Positions 32,237 through 39,724 of a stretch of 64,000 nucleotides of DNA are shown in pieces. The stretch covers positions 248,001-312,000 of the forward strand of contig NZ_NFZQ01000001.1 in NCBI RefSeq assembly GCF_002165135.1, written 5' to 3'. Position numbers and translations under genes: made by a program. Source of the stretch: Pseudomonas sp. SID14000. Lineage in GTDB: Bacteria; Pseudomonadota; Gammaproteobacteria; Pseudomonadales; Pseudomonadaceae. Below the pieces are notes generated by a model. It was not told the DNA's origin, did no database searches, and saw nothing but the letters and a program-made list of their open reading frames with translations. Position 1 is the first letter of the stretch; the number at the start of each line of letters is the position of its first letter.

Positions 32237-33508
32237 TTAGCGGATAAGTGCACCCAACCCATCGAGCAACCGCTGCAAGGCCCCTTGGTTGGCCCGCATC
32301 ACCGCCCTGCCCGCCTCGCCCATGCGCTGTGCATCCTGCGGCAACTCGACCAGCCTCCGTACCGCTTCGGCCAGCCCCTCGGCATCGTCCACCTGCTGCA
32401 ACGCCCCCGCCTCGCGCAGCATCGCGCTGATTTCGAGAAAGTTGAACACATGCGGCCCCATCAGTACCGGCAAGGCCAGCGCCGCGGGCTCCAGCGGGTT
32501 GTGCCCGCCGGTCGCCACCAGGCTGCCACCGACGAAGGCGATATCGGCCAAGGCATAGAGGAACAGCAGTTCGCCCATGGTGTCGCCGAGCAATACCCGC
32601 GTCTGCGCATCGACCGGCGTGCCGGCAGAGCGTCGCACGGTGGTGAACTGTTCGCTGCAAAGCGCATGCACCGCAGCGAATCGCTCGGGGTGGCGCGGCA
32701 CCAGGATCAGCAGGGCATCGCCATGCACCTGCAACAACTGCCGATGTGCCTGCAGGATCAATGCGTCTTCACCTTCGTGGGTGCTGGCGGCGATCCACAC
32801 CGGGCGCTGTGCAGCCCCCCACTGTTCACGCAATGCCCTGGCACGCGGCAACAGTTGCTCATCGATCTTCAGGTCGAACTTGATCGAACCGGTGACCTGC
32901 ACGCACTCCGGACGCGCGCCCAGGTCACGGAAGCGCTGGGCCTCGGTTTCGGTCTGCACGGCAATCAGGCTCATCTCGGCCAGCATGGGCCGGGTCAGCC
33001 TGGCAAAACGCCCATAGCCATGGGCCGAGCGCTCAGACAAGCGTGCGTTGGCCAGCGCTACCGGAATGCCGCGCTTCGCACACTGGTGAATGTGGTTGGG
33101 CCACAGCTCGGTTTCCATGATGATGCCCAGCTTCGGCTGCACATGATCAAGAAAACGCCCTGCCGCCCAAGGCAGGTCGTAGGGCAGGTAGCAATGCTGC
33201 ACGCGCGGTTCGTCGGCGAACATGGCGCGAATACGCTCGGAACCGGTCGGGGTCATGCAGGTAAGCGTGATCGGCAATTCCGGGTAGGCCTTGAGCAAGG
33301 CACGCACCATCGGTGCCGCTGCAATGCTCTCGCCCACCGATACCGCGTGCACCCAGATGCCGCCCTGGCGCATGACCGGCAGCTTGAAGGCAAAGCGCTC
33401 GCCGATGCGTTGGCCATAGGCCGGCGCCTTGCGCGCGCGCAGGTACAGGCGCAGCGCAACCAGCGGCAGGCCCAGGTGAAACAACAAGGTATAGAGAGTT
33501 CTGTTCAT
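32237..33508 (-). CDS. waaA: Kdo transferase WaaA (lipid IVA 3-deoxy-D-manno-octulosonic acid transferase)
   Basis: WaaA adds Kdo to lipid IVA at the inner face of the inner membrane, starting the LPS core. The 423-residue GT30 protein has an N-terminal hydrophobic anchor (MNRTLYTLLFHLGLPLVALR) and the acceptor-side motif WVHAVSVGESIAAAP with the proposed catalytic Glu. It also has IIMETELWPNHIH, VTGSIKFDL, VPRHPERF, FVGGSLVATGGHNPLEPA and GPHVFNF. The ATG at 33508 gives the expected start. It stands apart from the main LPS block at 38173-51575. Confidence 0.96.
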   Translation of the reverse strand: MNRTLYTLLFHLGLPLVALRLYLRARKAPAYGQRIGERFAFKLPVMRQGGIWVHAVSVGESIAAAPMVRALLKAYPELPITLTCMTPTGSERIRAMFADEPRVQHCYLPYDLPWAAGRFLDHVQPKLGIIMETELWPNHIHQCAKRGIPVALANARLSERSAHGYGRFARLTRPMLAEMSLIAVQTETEAQRFRDLGARPECVQVTGSIKFDLKIDEQLLPRARALREQWGAAQRPVWIAASTHEGEDALILQAHRQLLQVHGDALLILVPRHPERFAAVHALCSEQFTTVRRSAGTPVDAQTRVLLGDTMGELLFLYALADIAFVGGSLVATGGHNPLEPAALALPVLMGPHVFNFLEISAMLREAGALQQVDDAEGLAEAVRRLVELPQDAQRMGEAGRAVMRANQGALQRLLDGLGALIR

Positions 33509-33519
33509 GGCCGCGGAGT

Positions 33520-34425
33520 TTACCCGATCGCGCGCAGGTGCACCGCAAAGCGCTCGGCCAGCCACTGCGCGGCCGGCCCCAGTGGCTCGTCACGGCGCCA
33601 GGCCAGTTCCACCACCAAGGCCGGTGGCCGCCACTCGCTGTCCAGTTCGACCATGTGCGCCTGGTAGGTCGGATACTGCACCACGTGCCGCGGCAGCCAG
33701 GCCCAACCAAGGCCGCGCATCAGCAGTTCGGCCATGGCGTAGAAGCTGTCGGCGCGCCACACCTGCGGGCTGACCGCCTCGCCGCCGGGGTAACCGCTTT
33801 GCTGCGGGGCGATCAGCAATTGTCGATGGCGCGCCAGTTGCTGGCGAGTGACCCGGCCTTCGCCAGCAAGCGGATGGCCAACCGCGCACACCGTAACCAT
33901 TTCCACACTGCCCAGGGCGCGCCGCTCCAGCGAAGCCGGGATGCTCTCGTGATGGAAAAACAGGCCAAGGTCGGCGCGCCGCTCCACCAGCTTGCGCGCC
34001 ACGTCGCCCTGGGCGCCGCTGGCCAGTTGCACCTCCAGAAACGGGTAGCGACTGGCCAGCTCGTCGAGGCTGTCGATGACCGGCTGATAGGGCATGGCTT
34101 CATCCTGGGCGACCCGCAACAAGGCCTCCTGCCCGCGCATCAGCGCCAACGCACGGCCATCCAGGCGCTCGCACTGGCGCAACAGTTCGCGGGCATCTTC
34201 CAGCAAGGCGCTGCCGTTCTCGGTCAGCTTGGGTTGCCGGCCACTGCTGCGCTCGAACAAGGTGACCCCCAGGTCGGTTTCGAGCAGGGCGATCGCGCTG
34301 CTGATCGCCGACTGGGCCTTGCGCTGCTCGCGGGCCACGGCAGAGAACGAGCGCAGTTCTGCCACGCGCAGGAAGGTACGCAGTTGTTCAAGGTTCCACT
34401 GCTCGGCCATCAGCCTATCTCCCAT
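33520..34425 (-). CDS. LysR family transcriptional regulator
   Basis: The 301-residue regulator has an N-terminal winged helix-turn-helix (WNLEQLRTFLRVAELRSFSA through GVTLFERSSGRQPKLTENG) and a type II periplasmic-binding-protein-like effector domain (about residues 95-295). Divergent transcription from the SMR-type transporter gene, with only 72 bp between the starts, suggests it controls that gene and itself. A start at 34410 (MAEQWNLEQL) is equally possible. The inducer is unknown. Confidence 0.88.
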   Translation of the reverse strand: MGDRLMAEQWNLEQLRTFLRVAELRSFSAVAREQRKAQSAISSAIALLETDLGVTLFERSSGRQPKLTENGSALLEDARELLRQCERLDGRALALMRGQEALLRVAQDEAMPYQPVIDSLDELASRYPFLEVQLASGAQGDVARKLVERRADLGLFFHHESIPASLERRALGSVEMVTVCAVGHPLAGEGRVTRQQLARHRQLLIAPQQSGYPGGEAVSPQVWRADSFYAMAELLMRGLGWAWLPRHVVQYPTYQAHMVELDSEWRPPALVVELAWRRDEPLGPAAQWLAERFAVHLRAIG

Positions 34426-34443
34426 ATTGATAGGTAATGACTT

Positions 34444-34459
34444 TACCCCATTCGGGGTA
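34444..34459. promoter_or_regulatory. Perfect 16-bp palindrome, possible LysR operator
   Basis: TACCCCATTCGGGGTA is an inverted repeat of TACCCC around a 4-bp centre. It lies 19 bp after the regulator's 5' end and 38 bp before the transporter start codon. It contains the T-N11-A spacing typical of LysR boxes. Confidence 0.5.
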
Positions 34460-34497
34460 GGTCTAGAATCTGCGGCCAGTTACCGGAGGATCCTGCC

Positions 34498-34830
34498 ATG
34501 AATGCCTACACCTACCTCGCCATCGCCATCTGCGCCGAAGTCATCGCCACCGCGTCCATGAAAGCGGTGAAAGGCTTGAGCACGCCCTTGCCGTTGCTGC
34601 TGATGGTGGTTGGCTATGGCATCGCGTTCTGGATGCTCACCCTGGTGGTGCGCAGCATTCCGGTGGGGATCGCCTATGCCGTCTGGTCTGGGCTGGGGAT
34701 TGTGCTGATCAGTGTGGCGGCACTGGTGATCTATGGGCAGAAGCTGGATGTACCGGCGATGCTGGGGATGGCGATGATTGTGGGTGGGGTGGTGGTGATT
34801 CAGCTGTTTTCGAAAACGGCTGGGCATTGA
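34498..34830 (+). CDS. SMR-family multidrug efflux protein (EmrE/QacE-like)
   Basis: The 110-residue protein has four membrane helices. It carries the SMR signature (YTYLAIAICAEVIATASMKA, with the conserved membrane Glu at about residue 15). It also has SIPVGIAYAVWSGLGIVLIS, the conserved Gly-rich loop of helix 3, and helix 4 ending VVVIQLFSKTAGH. SMR proteins expel lipophilic cations or guanidinium in exchange for protons as antiparallel dimers. A clear GGAGGATC ribosome binding site precedes the ATG. The EmrE-type sequence favours drug export, but the substrate is not known. Confidence 0.9.
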   Translation: MNAYTYLAIAICAEVIATASMKAVKGLSTPLPLLLMVVGYGIAFWMLTLVVRSIPVGIAYAVWSGLGIVLISVAALVIYGQKLDVPAMLGMAMIVGGVVVIQLFSKTAGH

Positions 34831-34846
34831 TGTTCGCCTGAATATT

Positions 34847-34953
34847 GCCGGGGCCGCTTTGCGGCCCTTTCGCGACACAAGGCCACTCCCACAAAAGCAT
34901 GTGCTCTACCTGTGGGAGCGGCCTTGTGTCGCGATGGGCTGCACAGCAGCCCC
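34847..34953. repeat. REP doublet in inverted orientation
   Basis: GGGGCCGCTTTGCGGCCC and TTTCGCGACACAAGGCCACT, then CCCACA, faces TGTGGGAGCGGCCTTGTGTC, then GCGATGGGCTGCACAGCAGCCCC. It lies between two co-directional genes, separating the SMR gene from the FAD oxidoreductase gene. Confidence 0.8.
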
Positions 34954-35023
34954 AAGGATCGCAAAGCCCATGCAGGCGCGACCCTGTATACTTGCCAGCT
35001 GTCCCAGTCTTCGAGGTATCGCC

Positions 35024-36199
35024 ATGCCATCCGCCATTTCCACTGACGTGCTGATCGTCGGCGCCGGGGTCGCAGGCCTCTGGCTCAATGCCCGCCTGCG
35101 CCGCCTGGGCTACTCAACAGTACTGGTGGAACGCGCCAGCCTTGGCGGCGAGCAGACTATCAAGTCCCAGGGCATCATCCATGGCGGCACCAAGTACGCC
35201 CTGCACGGCGCCCTTACCGGCGCTTCGGAAGCCATCGCCGACATGCCGCGCCGCTGGCGCGAAGCGCTGAGCGGCAGCGGCGAGCTGGACCTTACCAGCA
35301 CCCGCCTGCTGTCCGACGCCCACTACCTGTGGTCGCCAGGCACCCTGGCCGGCAACCTCACCAGTTTCTTCGCCAGCAAGGCCGTGCGCGGCCGGGTCGA
35401 CCAGGTGAAAGGCGAGCAACTGCCACCCGCGCTGCAAGACCGCGCCTTCAAGGGCAAGGTCTATCGCCTGGCCGAGCTGGTCATCGACGTGCCCAGCCTG
35501 CTGGCCAACCTGGCCGAACTGGCAGGCGACAGCCTGCTGGCCGGTGAGCGCATCGAGCCGCTGCGCGAGGGCGACGAGCTGGTCGGCCTACGCGTGGACG
35601 AGCGCGATATCCGCGCCCAGCGCATCGTGCTCAGTGCCGGCGCCGGTACCGAAGACCTGCTGCATGCCCTGGGCCTGAACCAGCCGGCCATGCAAACACG
35701 CCCACTGCACATGGTCATGGCCAAGGGGGCCAACCTGAAACCGCTTTACGCCCATTGCCTGGGCGGCGGCCCGAAGCCACGGGTGACAGTTACCACCCAC
35801 CCGGCCGCCGATGGCCAGTGGGTCTGGTACCTGGGCGGCGACCTGGCCGAAGCCGATGGCGTTGCCCGCGAGCCGGCAGCGCAAATCGCCGCGGCGCAGA
35901 AAGAAATCGCCAGCCTGCTGCCATGGGTCGACCAGAGCCAGGTGCGCTGGGCCACCCTGCGGGTCAACCGTGCGGAACCCGCGCAATCGGGACTGGTGCG
36001 CCCGGACAACGCCTTCCTCGCCGACCAGCAACGCCTGCTGGTGGGCTGGCCTACCAAGCTGGCCCTGGCACCGGATTTCAGCGACCGGGTCATCAGCCAC
36101 CTGGAGCGAGACGGCATCCGCCCACAGGCGCAGGCCGACCTGGCCGACCTGCCACGCCCACCGCTGGGCGTACCGGCCTGGGAGCAACTGCTGCCATGA
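35024..36199 (+). CDS. FAD-dependent oxidoreductase (D-amino-acid-oxidase fold)
   Basis: The 391-residue protein has an N-terminal dinucleotide-binding motif, DVLIVGAGVAGLWLNARLRR, followed by the acidic ribose-binding region VLVERASLGG. The FAD-binding block SQGIIHGGTKYALHGALTG also shows, and a later strand-helix motif IVLSAGAGTEDLL binds the second half. This is the DAO/GlpA-type fold; which amine or hydroxy substrate it oxidises cannot be told. The ATG at 35024 starts the family. Its stop codon overlaps the start of an aldo/keto reductase gene by 4 bp, which suggests coupled expression. Confidence 0.82.
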   Translation: MPSAISTDVLIVGAGVAGLWLNARLRRLGYSTVLVERASLGGEQTIKSQGIIHGGTKYALHGALTGASEAIADMPRRWREALSGSGELDLTSTRLLSDAHYLWSPGTLAGNLTSFFASKAVRGRVDQVKGEQLPPALQDRAFKGKVYRLAELVIDVPSLLANLAELAGDSLLAGERIEPLREGDELVGLRVDERDIRAQRIVLSAGAGTEDLLHALGLNQPAMQTRPLHMVMAKGANLKPLYAHCLGGGPKPRVTVTTHPAADGQWVWYLGGDLAEADGVAREPAAQIAAAQKEIASLLPWVDQSQVRWATLRVNRAEPAQSGLVRPDNAFLADQQRLLVGWPTKLALAPDFSDRVISHLERDGIRPQAQADLADLPRPPLGVPAWEQLLP

Positions 36200-37008
36200 G
36201 CCTGCCCACCCTACACGACTTCCATCGCCCCTTGGGCAGCACCGGTTTCAAGGTTTCGCCGCTAGGCCTGGGCACGGTCAAGCTGGGCCGCGACCAGGGC
36301 GTTAAGTACCCCACCGGCTTCACCATCCCCGGCGATGACGACGCCCGCCTGCTGCTGGCCCAGGCCCGCGAGCTGGGCATCAACCTGATCGACACCGCCC
36401 CGGCCTACGGCCGCAGTGAAGAACGCCTGGGCCCGCTACTGCGCGGCCAGCGCGATGAATGGGTGATCGTCAGCAAGGTTGGCGAAGAATTCGATAATGG
36501 CCAATCGCACTTCGATTTCAGCGCCGCCCACACCCGCCGCTCGGTGGAGCGCAGCCTGCGGCGCCTGGAAACCGACCGCATCGAGATGGTGCTGGTGCAT
36601 TCCGACGGCAACGACCTGGCGATCCTCGAACAGCAGGAGGTCTACCAGACCCTGGCCGAGCTCAAGCAGGAGGGCAAGATCCTTGGCTTCGGCCTGTCCG
36701 GCAAGACCGTCGCCGGCGGCCTGAAGGCACTGGAGCAAGGCGACTGCGCCATGGTCACCTACAACCTTAACGAACAGGCAGAACGCCCGGTACTGGACTA
36801 CGCTGCCGAACACGGCAAGGCCATCCTGGTGAAGAAGGCCCTGGCCAGCGGGCATATCTGCCTGGCCCCGGGCGTTGACCCGGTGCAAGCCAGCTTCGAA
36901 CTGCTGTTCGCCCACCCGGGCGTCAGCAGTGCTATCGTCGGCACCATCAATCCGTTGCACCTGGCCCACAACGTGGCCACCGTCGCCCGTATCCTGGGCC
37001 AGCATTGA
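36196..37008 (+). CDS. Aldo/keto reductase family protein
   Basis: The 270-residue NADPH-dependent TIM-barrel oxidoreductase has the Asp-Tyr-Lys-His tetrad in NLIDTAPAYGRSEERLG, VIVSKVGEEF and MVLVHSDGNDLAI. LGFGLSGKTVAGG-type strands follow, and a late cofactor segment VSSAIVGTINPLHLAHNV. The ATG (MSLPTLHDFHRPLGSTGFKV) overlaps the stop of the FAD oxidoreductase (ATGA). The pair probably acts in one pathway, but the substrate is unknown. Confidence 0.9.
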   Translation: MSLPTLHDFHRPLGSTGFKVSPLGLGTVKLGRDQGVKYPTGFTIPGDDDARLLLAQARELGINLIDTAPAYGRSEERLGPLLRGQRDEWVIVSKVGEEFDNGQSHFDFSAAHTRRSVERSLRRLETDRIEMVLVHSDGNDLAILEQQEVYQTLAELKQEGKILGFGLSGKTVAGGLKALEQGDCAMVTYNLNEQAERPVLDYAAEHGKAILVKKALASGHICLAPGVDPVQASFELLFAHPGVSSAIVGTINPLHLAHNVATVARILGQH

Positions 37009-37060
37009 GTTGCTCCAGGCCCAAGGGCCTGGAGACTGACCCGACGCAAGGAGGAGCCTC

Positions 37061-38029
37061 GTGGCGCGAACGCTGATCCGCAAGAACCCGAGCAACTTCA
37101 AGACACTGCCGCTGCATGTCGAAGCCACGCCCGAAGGGCTGATCTACCAGAGCATCGGCATGCCCCTGAACTTTGCTCAGACCCAACAGCGGCGCAAGTC
37201 CATCCAGTTGCCCGACGTGCAGCGGTTCGTAGTCGAACTGGCCAACCTGGGCGTGTCGGTGCGACTGACCCTGCATTGGCAGAACCGCGATTACTGGGTG
37301 CTGGTACGTCAGCGCCGGCAAGACCGTGGCGATGTAGTGCTGAAACTGATTTCCGGCTATGTGCCGGCGCAGGAGCTGAACCTGCCGCTGCATACGGCCG
37401 TGCAGGAAGTGGCCGAGGAATGCTTGCTGGAAACCCCGGAAGGCTGGCTGGGCGGGCGCTTCAATGACACCTGGCTGCCCGTCCCCTACGCCGCCGCCCT
37501 GCACTACCGCGAAACACCGCACTTCGTGCTGGCCCCGGAGTCCGGCGCCGCGCGCCCGGTACACTGCGGCAAGCTGATGCTGCTGGAACGGCCACGGGCC
37601 TATGTGCACTTGCCCACCGCCTCGCTGCAACTGATCTATGACATGCGCCTGCAGGTACCCCGGGACGCCAAGAAGCTCAGCCTGTTCCATGTTGATGAGC
37701 GGCTGGAAGGTGACCAGTTGATAGCAAGGCTCAACCGCAAACGGCCGGATCTTTACCTGATGCCGTTGAAGGACGGCCAGCCACTGGCTGAGCTCTATAC
37801 GTTGACGAGGGATGAGCTGGTACCGGCGAGCACGCGCGGGCTGTACCTGGCCGAAAGCTTTGCCCGGCAGGAAGGTTGGGTGGTGAAGGATGAGCGGGTG
37901 CGCTGGAAGGACTGGCTGAAGCAGCAGGGGTTGGAGGAGAGCAGGCCGGTGCGGGCATCGCACCTGCAGCGGTTTGGCGACAAGGCGCGGGCACTGCTGG
38001 AGCGGGCGCGTACTTCACTGCACAAGTAA
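37061..38029 (+). CDS. Hypothetical protein with degenerate Nudix-like box
   Basis: The 322-residue cytosolic protein is not confidently assigned. GYVPAQELNLPLHTAVQEVA followed by EECLL (about residues 102-127) resembles a Nudix box. The Gly-x5-Glu spacing is kept, the next gap is two residues longer, and the RE-EE-G positions read QE, EE and L, so catalytic loss is likely. No membrane segment or signal is visible. The GTG start is backed by a strong ribosome binding site (AAGGAGGAG). The C-terminal half is basic. Some Pseudomonas annotations name relatives as metal ABC transporter ATPases, but I see no Walker motif. Confidence 0.6.
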   Translation: MARTLIRKNPSNFKTLPLHVEATPEGLIYQSIGMPLNFAQTQQRRKSIQLPDVQRFVVELANLGVSVRLTLHWQNRDYWVLVRQRRQDRGDVVLKLISGYVPAQELNLPLHTAVQEVAEECLLETPEGWLGGRFNDTWLPVPYAAALHYRETPHFVLAPESGAARPVHCGKLMLLERPRAYVHLPTASLQLIYDMRLQVPRDAKKLSLFHVDERLEGDQLIARLNRKRPDLYLMPLKDGQPLAELYTLTRDELVPASTRGLYLAESFARQEGWVVKDERVRWKDWLKQQGLEESRPVRASHLQRFGDKARALLERARTSLHK

Positions 38030-38050
38030 GATTCCGAGGCCTGCGCCGCC

Positions 38051-38147
38051 CCTGTAGGAGCAGCCTTGTGCTGCGAAGAGGCCGGTAGGGGCAGAGAAAT
38101 GCTTTTGCCCTACCGGCCTCTTCGCAGCACAAGGCTGCTCCTACAGG
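38051..38147. repeat. REP doublet forming a perfect 40-bp inverted repeat
   Basis: Both arms are 40 bp and perfectly complementary. The left arm runs CCTGTAGGAGCAGCCTTGTG, then CTGCGAAGAGGCCGGTAGGG. The loop is 17 nt (38091-38107). It belongs to the AGCAGCCTTGTGCTGCGAAG subfamily, also seen at 51679-51772. It separates convergent genes, so it may act as a transcription barrier as well. Confidence 0.9.
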
Positions 38148-38172
38148 TAATGAGGCAGCCTCAGAGGTTCGC

Positions 38173-39594
38173 TCAGTTCTTGCGAATCTTCTCGACGATC
38201 GCCGTGGTCGAGCTGTTCTCGACCAGCCCCAGTACCTTCACGGTACCGCCATAGGCCTTGACGATATCGGCGCCCACCACCTGGTCGATGCCATAGTCCC
38301 CCCCCTTGACCAGCACATCCGGCTTGACCTGGCTCAGCAGGTTTTCCGGTGTGCCCTCGGGGAAGCTGATCACCCAGTCTACCGCCCCCAACCCGGCCAG
38401 TACGGCCATGCGCCGGTCAACGCTGTTGATCGGCCGGCCCGGCCCTTTCAAGCGGCTGACCGACGCATCGTCGTTGACCGCGACGATCAGGCGATCGCCC
38501 TGGGCCCGCGCCTGCTCCAGGTAGGTGACATGCCCGGCATGCAGGATGTCGAAGCAGCCGTTGGTGAAGACAATCTTCTCTTTGTGCGCCCGTGCGTCAT
38601 CGATGGCCAGCAGCAGTTGCTCCAGGCCCAGCACGCCGCGCTCGGAGCCTTCCTCACGCTGGATCGCCCGGCGCAGCTCGGGGGCGCTGATCGCAGCCGT
38701 ACCCAGCTTGCCGACCACGATGCCCGCCGCCAGGTTGGCCAAGGCCACCGCGTGGGGCAGGTCCTCGCCGGCAGCGATGGCCGCGGCGAGGGTGGAGATG
38801 ACGGTATCACCGGCACCGGTCACGTCGAACACTTCACGCGCCCGCGCCGGCAGGTGCAGCGCCGGCTGGCCGCTGCGCAGCAGGGTCATGCCGTGCTCGC
38901 CACGGGTCACCAGCAAGGCACCCAGGTCCAGGTCCTGCAGCAGCTGCAGGCCCTTGGCGACCAGCTCGGCCTCATCGGCGCAACGGCCGACAATGGTCTC
39001 GAACTCGCTGAGGTTGGGGGTGATCAGGCTGGCGCCACGGTAGATGGAAAAATCCTTGCCCTTGGGGTCGGCCAGCACCGGAATGCCCTTGGCCCGGGCC
39101 GCCTGGATCAGGCTCTGGTGGTTTTTCAGTGCGCCCTTGCCGTAGTCGGACAGGACCAGCACCTTGACGCCCTCAAGCAGGCTGTCGATCTCGGCACCCA
39201 GCGACAGCGGGTCGGTGGCGAACGGCTCTTCGAAATCGATGCGCAGCAACTGCTGATGACGGCTCATGACCCGCAGCTTGACGATAGTCGGCTGGTGCGC
39301 GATGCGCTGGAACACCGAGCGCACGCCGGCAGCCTGCAGGCTGTTGGCCAGGCTGTCGGCGGCCTCGTCCTGGCCGGTGACGCCAATCAGCGAAGCCGGT
39401 GCGCCCAGGGCGGCAATGTTCAGGGCAACGTTGGCCGCGCCGCCGGGGCGATCCTCGATCTGATCGACCTTGACCACCGGGACTGGCGCTTCAGGCGAGA
39501 TACGCGAAGTACCACCATGCCAGTAGCGGTCGAGCATGACATCGCCGACCACCAGTACCGGGGCTTGATCGAAACGCGGCATGGACAACTTCAT
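38173..39594 (-). CDS. hldE: Bifunctional heptose kinase/adenylyltransferase HldE
   Basis: HldE makes the ADP-heptose precursor of the LPS inner core: D-beta-heptose 7-phosphate kinase, then heptose 1-phosphate adenylyltransferase. The 473-residue protein has a PfkB/ribokinase N-terminal domain ([39 protein letters not shown] with catalytic Asp). A C-terminal nucleotidyltransferase follows ([20 protein letters not shown] with the HxGH motif, about residue 338). The ATG at 39594 is chosen as the family start. The gene is followed downstream by a REP hairpin. Confidence 0.97.
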   Translation of the reverse strand: MKLSMPRFDQAPVLVVGDVMLDRYWHGGTSRISPEAPVPVVKVDQIEDRPGGAANVALNIAALGAPASLIGVTGQDEAADSLANSLQAAGVRSVFQRIAHQPTIVKLRVMSRHQQLLRIDFEEPFATDPLSLGAEIDSLLEGVKVLVLSDYGKGALKNHQSLIQAARAKGIPVLADPKGKDFSIYRGASLITPNLSEFETIVGRCADEAELVAKGLQLLQDLDLGALLVTRGEHGMTLLRSGQPALHLPARAREVFDVTGAGDTVISTLAAAIAAGEDLPHAVALANLAAGIVVGKLGTAAISAPELRRAIQREEGSERGVLGLEQLLLAIDDARAHKEKIVFTNGCFDILHAGHVTYLEQARAQGDRLIVAVNDDASVSRLKGPGRPINSVDRRMAVLAGLGAVDWVISFPEGTPENLLSQVKPDVLVKGGDYGIDQVVGADIVKAYGGTVKVLGLVENSSTTAIVEKIRKN

Positions 39595-39691
39595 GGGCAA
39601 CCCATATGGAAATAATGAACAGGGGCAGGATATTAGCACAGGGTAGACGACGGCTTTATGGCCAGATCACCCCAGGAAAATTCCCGTGACA

Positions 39692-39714
39692 ATCGGGGCC
39701 GCGATGGCCCCGAT
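39692..39714. other. Short hairpin after msbA
   Basis: ATCGGGGCC-gcgat-GGCCCCGAT is a 9-bp perfect stem. It lies 11 bp past the msbA stop codon on the minus strand. There is no T tract, so it may stabilise mRNA or act as a weak terminator. Confidence 0.45.
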
Positions 39715-39724
39715 CAATGAGGGT

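Noticed and set aside
37061..38029. Metal ABC transporter ATPase label for this protein
   Set aside because: No Walker A, signature or Walker B motif is present in the translation.
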